Of a stretch of 9,084 bases of DNA, positions 6,048-9,084 are shown piece after piece. A program made the position numbers and the translations under genes. Below the pieces are notes generated by a model. It had not been told where the DNA came from. It did no database searches and was given only the letters and a program-made list of their open reading frames with translations. Each line of letters begins with the position of its first letter. Position 1 is the stretch's first letter. Origin of the DNA: Pseudomonadota bacterium (GTDB lineage Bacteria; Pseudomonadota; Alphaproteobacteria; Caulobacterales; Caulobacteraceae); assembly GCA_023409795.1 (NCBI GenBank), contig JAEYQX010000107.1:1-9084 (forward strand). The letters run 5' to 3'.

Positions 6048-6228
6048 GGCACCCGATTTTTTCACCTTCAGGGAACCGCCCGCGCGCGCAGGAGTTGTGA
6101 TTAACGGATTAGAGCGCAATTCATCTATCGATGGATTGTAAAAACATTAAATATTACACAGGTTTTTAGCATCCATTTCCCCAGCTCTACATTAGGGTGC
6201 CACAATCGCGTGCAGTTCTGTCCGGAAT

Positions 6229-6246
6229 TGTACGGATATTCGTACA
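6229..6246. promoter_or_regulatory. Operator-like palindrome upstream of the SRPBCC gene
   Basis: TGTACG-N6-CGTACA is a perfect 6-bp inverted repeat with the half-site spacing of a dimeric regulator. It ends 17 bases before the ATG at 6264. The preceding stretch, roughly 6110-6220, is AT-rich for this genome and probably contains the promoter, but I could not place a convincing -35/-10 pair. Confidence 0.5.
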
Positions 6247-6263
6247 TGCGTGCTCGGATCTGA

Positions 6264-6716
6264 ATGAAAACCTTACCCGTCAAAACCGGAATGCTGATCC
6301 GCAGACCCGTTGACGAGGTCTACCAGGCCTTTACTGAACCGGGTGTCACGACCTGGTTCTGGTTTACCCATGCTGATCAGCGTCTGACCCCTGGAGCCAA
6401 GGCCACCTGGACCTGGGCCATGTTCGGCCTCTCGATCAAGATCGAGGTCAAGTCGATGGAACGGGACAAGCGTATCCTCATCCTTTGGGATACGGAGAAC
6501 ACCCCATCCGAGCTGGAGTTTCGCTTCGAGGAACGCGGGCGGGCCACCTGGGTCGAGATCATCAACAGCGGCTTCCCCGCCGATGAGGCCGGCTTCGAGG
6601 CCGCGCTGAAGTCGATGGAGGGCTTCACCCTGGTCCTGGCCGGGGCCAAGCTGTGGCTGGAGCAGGCGATCGAGCCGCGCTTCATCCGCGACAGCAACCC
6701 CGATTTGGGCAGCTGA
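6264..6716 (+). CDS. SRPBCC / AHSA1-type START-like domain protein
   Basis: A 150-residue cytoplasmic protein with the one-domain START-like fold. The N-terminal strand and helix are TGMLIRRPVDEVYQAFTEPG (8-27), followed by WFWFTHADQRLTPGAKATW with the typical loop into the beta-sheet, WDTENTPSELEFRFEERGRATWVEI for later strands, and a C-terminal helix from about residue 110 (AALKSMEGFTLVLAGAKLWL). This is the usual arrangement and size of activator-of-Hsp90-homology (AHSA1)/polyketide-cyclase-like proteins. They bind hydrophobic ligands in a cavity, and specific roles are seldom known. The ATG has GGA five bases upstream; an in-frame ATG at 6291 is less likely because it would cut the first strand. 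In other bacteria such genes often pair with ArsR repressors, but none is present. Its end converges with folP, with 21 bases between them and no clear terminator. Confidence 0.88.
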   Translation: MKTLPVKTGMLIRRPVDEVYQAFTEPGVTTWFWFTHADQRLTPGAKATWTWAMFGLSIKIEVKSMERDKRILILWDTENTPSELEFRFEERGRATWVEIINSGFPADEAGFEAALKSMEGFTLVLAGAKLWLEQAIEPRFIRDSNPDLGS

Positions 6717-6737
6717 CCCGACCGCCTGATCCGGGGC

Positions 6738-7547
6738 TCAGGCCTGCGCCACCGCCGCCTGGATCTTCAGGGCCTGGACGGTCTCGCGCACGTCGTGGAC
6801 CCGGACCATGGCCGCGCCCCTCAGGGTCCCCTCCAGGGCCAGGGCCAGCGACCCGCCCAGCCGGTCGGTCGCCTGCTCGGCGGTTTCGTCCACGGCCTGG
6901 ATGACCCGCTTGCGGCTGGCGGCATAGAGCACCGGATAGCCCAGGTCGACCAGGGCGGGCAGGTGACGGGTCAGGGCCAGGTTATGCGCCGCCGTCTTGG
7001 CAAAGCCGATGCCCGGGTCCAGCCAGATCGCCCCGCGCGCCACGCCTGCCGCCATGGCCGCCTCGGCCCGCGCCTGCAGATGGGCCACCACCTCGGCCAC
7101 CACATCCTCATAGTGCGGCGCATCCTGCATGGTCTTGGGCTCGCCCTTCATGTGCATCAGCACCACCTCGCAGCCCAGCTCGGCCGCGACCGCCAGGCTG
7201 TCCGGGCTGTGGGACAGGGCGGTGACGTCATTCCACATCCCGGCCCCGGCCTCGACGGCGGCGCGCGCCACCTCGGGCTTCATGGTGTCAATGCTGACCA
7301 GGCCATCCCAGCGCGCCTTCAGCGCCCGGATCACTGGCACGACCCGCGCAATCTCCTCGTCGACACTGACGGGATCAGAGCCCGGCCGCGTGCTCTCGCC
7401 GCCGACATCCAGCACCCTGGCCCCCGCCGCCGCCATGGCCAGGCCATGGCTCACCGCCGCCTCGGTCGACCCGTACCGGCCGCCGTCTGAAAAGCTGTCT
7501 GGCGTGACATTCAGGATCCCCATGACAAGGGGCATGGACGGCTTCAT
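6738..7547 (-). CDS. folP: Dihydropteroate synthase
   Basis: Condenses p-aminobenzoate with hydroxymethyl-dihydropterin diphosphate to dihydropteroate in folate synthesis; it is the target of sulfonamides. At 269 residues it has normal length and the complete TIM-barrel motif set: MGILNVTPDSFSDGG (9-23), VGGESTRPG (48-56), SIDT (85-88), WNDVTA (105-110), MHMKGEPKTMQ (131-141), DPGIGFAKT (177-185), SRKR (211-214) and VRVHDV (248-253). These include the pterin and pABA contact residues known from E. coli (Asn13, Thr53-Arg54, Asp87, Asn106, Asp177, Lys213, Arg249, His251 here). The segment before SRK reads LYAASRKRVI, where LxGxSRKxF is more usual. Start: ATG at 7547 with GGAG five bases upstream; the GTG at 7553 overlaps that Shine-Dalgarno and is unlikely. 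It is transcribed toward the SRPBCC gene, with no other folate genes nearby. Confidence 0.96.
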   Translation of the reverse strand: MKPSMPLVMGILNVTPDSFSDGGRYGSTEAAVSHGLAMAAAGARVLDVGGESTRPGSDPVSVDEEIARVVPVIRALKARWDGLVSIDTMKPEVARAAVEAGAGMWNDVTALSHSPDSLAVAAELGCEVVLMHMKGEPKTMQDAPHYEDVVAEVVAHLQARAEAAMAAGVARGAIWLDPGIGFAKTAAHNLALTRHLPALVDLGYPVLYAASRKRVIQAVDETAEQATDRLGGSLALALEGTLRGAAMVRVHDVRETVQALKIQAAVAQA

Positions 7548-7567
7548 GGGCACTCCGTGATGCAGGG

Positions 7568-7582
7568 GGATTTGACAAATCC
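7568..7582. promoter_or_regulatory. Perfect palindrome in the folP leader
   Basis: GGATTTG-A-CAAATCC has 7-bp perfect arms around a single central base, 21 bases upstream of the folP ATG. Odd-length palindromes of this type are typical repressor operators. On the plus strand its core reads TTGACA, a perfect -35 hexamer, but no good -10 follows at 16-18 bp. Confidence 0.5.
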
Positions 7583-7609
7583 AACGCCGGGGATCAGCCT
7601 CATAGCATC

Positions 7610-7739
7610 ATGGTGCGAAGTTTCATCCATCAGGCTCGACGCCTCTCCCACGCGGGACGCCGCGTCGAAGGCCATTAACCCGTAGCGGCCGCTTAAACGC
7701 TGTCGACCGCTACGGGGCGTTTCCGCTTCGCTTTTTTTT
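7610..7739 (+). ncRNA. Candidate structured RNA or leader with terminal T-tract
   Basis: The stretch between folP and the next plus-strand gene holds several nested inverted repeats. TCGACGC (7636-7642) pairs with GCGTCGA (7662-7668), enclosing TCCC-ACGC-GGGA. CCCGTAGCGG (7679-7688) pairs perfectly with CCGCTACGGG (7707-7716). GCGAAG (7615-7620) can pair with CTTCGC (7726-7731), which is followed at once by eight T's (7732-7739). This gives a three-way-junction-like fold closed by a stem directly before the T run, as in a small RNA with an intrinsic terminator or an attenuating leader for the downstream genes. The closing stem is only 6 bp and the promoter is uncertain. I recognise no known RNA family. 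On the opposite strand the same repeats could lie in a folP leader. Confidence 0.4.
7679..7716. repeat. Perfect 10-bp inverted repeat
   Basis: CCCGTAGCGG and CCGCTACGGG with an 18-base loop. It is the strongest secondary structure in the 7548-7796 gap and begins directly after the stop of a 22-codon ORF at 7610-7678. It ends 15 bases before the eight-T run. Confidence 0.8.
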
Positions 7740-7796
7740 CAGACCATCCAGAAAGAGACCTCGCGCCCTTAAATCGGCTCCGCGAGTGCGCGTGCC

Positions 7797-7958
7797 ATGG
7801 ACCACATCCAACACCCGGCGTCCGAGCCTGCTCACAGCGCCGACATCCTGCCCTTCCGGCGTCCGGATCGCGGCCCGGCCCCGTCCGCACCGACGCCGCC
7901 ACAGGCAGATCCCGCCCCGATCGACAATGGGGACGATGACGGCCCGTCTGCGGCCTGA
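7797..7958 (+). CDS. Small acidic, proline-rich ORF of 53 residues
   Basis: ATG at 7797 opens 53 codons ending with TGA at 7956-7958. The translation begins MDHIQHPASEPAHSADILPFRRP and continues into a Pro/Ala/Asp-rich tail (PTPPQADPAPIDNGDDDG). Third codon positions are mostly G/C, as in neighbouring genes, and the SADILPFRRP segment resembles ordinary protein rather than antisense composition. No strong Shine-Dalgarno is visible; a GAG about ten bases upstream is the best candidate. It lies 41 bases before the Rnk-like gene on the same strand, so the two may be co-transcribed. The tail should be disordered. No family recognised; it could be a real small protein or a chance open frame. Confidence 0.5.
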   Translation: MDHIQHPASEPAHSADILPFRRPDRGPAPSAPTPPQADPAPIDNGDDDGPSAA

Positions 7959-7999
7959 TCCTGCGTCCCGCCTCCTCCCCTGTTTCAGTGAGACCCCAA

Positions 8000-8431
8000 A
8001 TGAGCCTTACCAAGTCCCGTGGCCGCCCCCCGGCCCTGCCCAACATCACCATCAGCCAGACCGACTTCGACACCCTGGATCGCCTGGTCGGCGACCTGCC
8101 CGGCAAGGGCGTGGCCGGCCTGCTGCAGCAGGAGCTGGACCGCGCCCGGGTGTGCAAGACCGAAAGCCTGCCCCGCTCCGTGGTCGGCCTGAACCGCTGG
8201 GTCCACTACACCGATGGTGCTTCGGACAAGGTGCGCCGCGTCCAGCTGGTCCTGCCCAACGAGGCCGACATCGACGCGGGCAAGATCTCCATCCTGTCCC
8301 ACGTCGGCGCGGGCCTCCTGGGCCTGAAGGAAGGCCAGACCATCCACTGGCCCGACGCCTCGGGCGCGCTGCGCAAGCTGACACCCATCCTGATCGAGGA
8401 CGAAGACCTGGTCGAGCAGCTGACCCATTAG
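8000..8431 (+). CDS. rnk: Rnk-like GreA/GreB C-terminal-domain protein
   Basis: A 143-residue protein like Rnk, the Gre-factor-like 'regulator of nucleoside diphosphate kinase'. The N-terminal segment NITISQTDFDTLDRLV (15-30) and AGLLQQELDRARV (39-51) correspond to the short helical hairpin of Rnk, and residues about 56-140 form the GreA/GreB C-terminal (FKBP-like) domain with VRRVQLVLPNEAD (78-90), ISILSHVGAGLLGLKEGQTIHWP (96-118) and LRKLTPILI. Rnk proteins bind RNA polymerase near the secondary channel but lack the long acidic Gre coiled coil, so transcript cleavage is not expected. The ATG at 8000 is chosen over the in-frame GTG at 7988, since family similarity starts after it; the Shine-Dalgarno is weak (GAG about seven bases upstream). 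The symbol is by similarity; it may be a paralogue of the E. coli gene. Confidence 0.85.
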   Translation: MSLTKSRGRPPALPNITISQTDFDTLDRLVGDLPGKGVAGLLQQELDRARVCKTESLPRSVVGLNRWVHYTDGASDKVRRVQLVLPNEADIDAGKISILSHVGAGLLGLKEGQTIHWPDASGALRKLTPILIEDEDLVEQLTH

Positions 8432-8466
8432 GGCCAGGCTTTCAGCCAAAATCTAAAAAAACATGG

Positions 8467-8491
8467 TTACATAATACTGCGATTTATGTAA
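8467..8491. promoter_or_regulatory. AT-rich inverted repeat upstream of the secreted protein gene
   Basis: TTACATAA (8467-8474) and TTATGTAA (8484-8491) are perfect 8-bp arms around nine bases. The sequence is strikingly AT-rich for this genome. It could be an operator overlapping the promoter: CATAAT at 8470-8475 resembles a -10, though no -35 matches. It directly abuts the next inverted repeat. Confidence 0.5.
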
Positions 8492-8530
8492 TCCCTTGCC
8501 GTCAAGCTTTACCCGCTCGTCGGCAAGGGA
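8492..8530 (+). promoter_or_regulatory. Hairpin covering the ribosome binding site
   Basis: TCCCTTGCCG (8492-8501) is perfectly complementary to CGGCAAGGGA (8521-8530), with a 19-base loop. The 3' arm contains AAGGGA, the only Shine-Dalgarno-like sequence, ending four bases before the ATG at 8535. The folded leader would hide the ribosome binding site, so translation may depend on temperature, a ligand, a protein or an antisense RNA that opens the stem. Confidence 0.6.
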
Positions 8531-8534
8531 CCCC

Positions 8535-9084
8535 ATGTTGAAACGTCTAACCGGGGCTCTCGCGGCTCTTGTGGCCCTGACCGCCACGCCTGGCCTGGCC
8601 CAGACCTATGATGCGCCTGCGCCCACCCGAACCGGTTGGACCACGGGCAACGGCCTAGTCGCCGTCTTCGAGATGACAGGTAATGCCACGGTCAACACGA
8701 TTGGCATCTACACAGCGACATCAACAAGCCATCGGCGCAAGTTTCTGATCTACAACCAGACTGACAGCCGATTTGAGTTCGTCTCCACCGATGTCGTTCG
8801 CCCAGCTAGCCCGATCCGGAGCCTCGATACGTTCGACTTGCCATCACCTGTGCAACTCGAATCGGGAAAACGCTACATGATCGGCACCATAGCGGATAAC
8901 CCTAGTGGGTACGGAACGACCCCCGAGGCATCGTCTCCGAACATTGTGCCACCCTTTGTGGCCGTGCCCGAGTATTACCAAGTGTCCAACTTTGCCTCTC
9001 CCGATACGCCAAATTTTGGGCTAACCGGCCGGCTGGAAGTCAGCATCAACCCGACCTCGGCACCCCCGACCCCTGCCGCTGTTC
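8535..9084 (+). CDS. Secreted beta-rich protein of unknown function, C-terminus beyond window
   Basis: ATG at 8535 opens 183 codons to the window edge with no stop. A clear signal peptide is present (MLKRLTGALAALVALTATPGLA, cleavage before Gln23). The mature part reads as beta-strands and loops: VAVFEMTGNATVNTIGIYT, RKFLIYNQTDSRFEFVSTDV, then LESGKRYMIGTIADNPSGY. This resembles the 'start, strand, L-x-x-GxxYxIG' layout of small extracellular jelly-roll-like domains found in proteins with PEP-CTERM-type sorting tags. The last visible residues, NPTSAPPTPAAV, form a proline-rich linker, so a C-terminal sorting or anchor segment may follow, but that part is not in the window. Codons such as ATA, TCA, ACA and TTT are more frequent than in the neighbours. 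It follows a tight leader hairpin. Coding and export are secure; family and role are not. Confidence 0.85.
   Translation, partial: MLKRLTGALAALVALTATPGLAQTYDAPAPTRTGWTTGNGLVAVFEMTGNATVNTIGIYTATSTSHRRKFLIYNQTDSRFEFVSTDVVRPASPIRSLDTFDLPSPVQLESGKRYMIGTIADNPSGYGTTPEASSPNIVPPFVAVPEYYQVSNFASPDTPNFGLTGRLEVSINPTSAPPTPAAV

Noticed and set aside
5988..6119. N-terminal extension of ThiD
   Set aside because: The frame is open, but the extra residues run through the predicted promoter, show no homology-like sequence, and the ATG at 5987 has a good ribosome binding site.
5988..6263. TPP riboswitch upstream of thiD
   Set aside because: No THI-box-like conserved segments are visible and the likely leader is only about 25 bases.
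6717..6737. Bidirectional terminator between the SRPBCC gene and folP
   Set aside because: Only a 4-bp CCCG/CGGG pairing and no T run on either strand.
7685..7692. GCGGCCGC palindrome
   Set aside because: An 8-bp GC palindrome is unremarkable at this base composition and lies within the hairpin already described.
7693..8157. Minus-strand frame of 154 codons
   Set aside because: Arg/Ser/Gly-rich antisense of the small ORF and the Rnk-like gene, crossing the structured T-tract region.
8435..8458. Small stem GGCT-TTC-AGCC after the Rnk-like gene as a terminator
   Set aside because: Only 4 bp of stem, followed by A-rich rather than T-rich sequence on the plus strand.
7786..8541. Plus-strand frame of 251 codons overlapping the Rnk-like gene
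   Set aside because: Out-of-frame reading with Pro/Arg/Gly bias; the Rnk-like frame has recognisable domain sequence.

Overview
The window looks like a chromosomal stretch of a high-GC alphaproteobacterium, most likely a Caulobacterales member (Caulobacter/Brevundimonas/Phenylobacterium type). The grounds are the very strong G/C preference at third codon positions, a match to the Caulobacter-type GCTAnAWC -10 element at thiD, and the style of the small secreted proteins. This placement is an inference from sequence character; no rRNA or marker comparison was possible. There is no sign of a phage, transposon, CRISPR array, tRNA or rRNA.

Layout, left to right. (1) 1-1221, minus strand: 5' part of a long unrecognised cytoplasmic protein that runs off the left edge. 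(2) 1354-3881, minus strand: a tight three-gene signalling operon read right to left, PepSY-domain periplasmic protein, then OmpR/PhoP-class response regulator, then PhoQ-like sensor histidine kinase, with a 1-base overlap and a 3-base gap at the junctions. (3) 3882-4167: divergent intergenic region with hexamer pairs at 11-bp pitch, the geometry used by OmpR-family regulators, plus a GC-rich 12-bp tandem repeat. (4) 4168-4542, plus strand: a small secreted helical protein followed by a strong intrinsic terminator. (5) 4615-5987, minus strand: thiD (HMP/HMP-P kinase) and a nucleotidyltransferase-like gene starting 2 bases after the thiD stop, driven by a good sigma-70-type promoter. (6) 6264-6716, plus strand: an SRPBCC/AHSA1-type protein with a palindrome just upstream. 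(7) 6738-7547, minus strand: folP (dihydropteroate synthase), convergent with the SRPBCC gene. (8) 7548-7999: a palindrome in the folP leader, a structured element ending in eight T's, and a small 53-codon ORF. (9) 8000-8431, plus strand: an Rnk-like GreA/GreB-domain protein. (10) 8432-8534: two back-to-back inverted repeats, the second covering the ribosome binding site of the next gene. (11) 8535-9084, plus strand: 5' part of a secreted protein with less GC-biased codons, running off the right edge.

Functionally, most of the window is core housekeeping: thiamine pyrimidine phosphorylation, folate synthesis and a transcription-factor-like regulator. The most interesting unit is the PepSY/response regulator/kinase operon with its divergent secreted helical protein. 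Shared GTTCAG-type direct repeats suggest that one regulator controls both sides, forming an envelope-sensing module. The second most interesting items are RNA-level: the hairpin that masks the ribosome binding site at 8492-8530, and the structured, T-tract-terminated element at 7610-7739.
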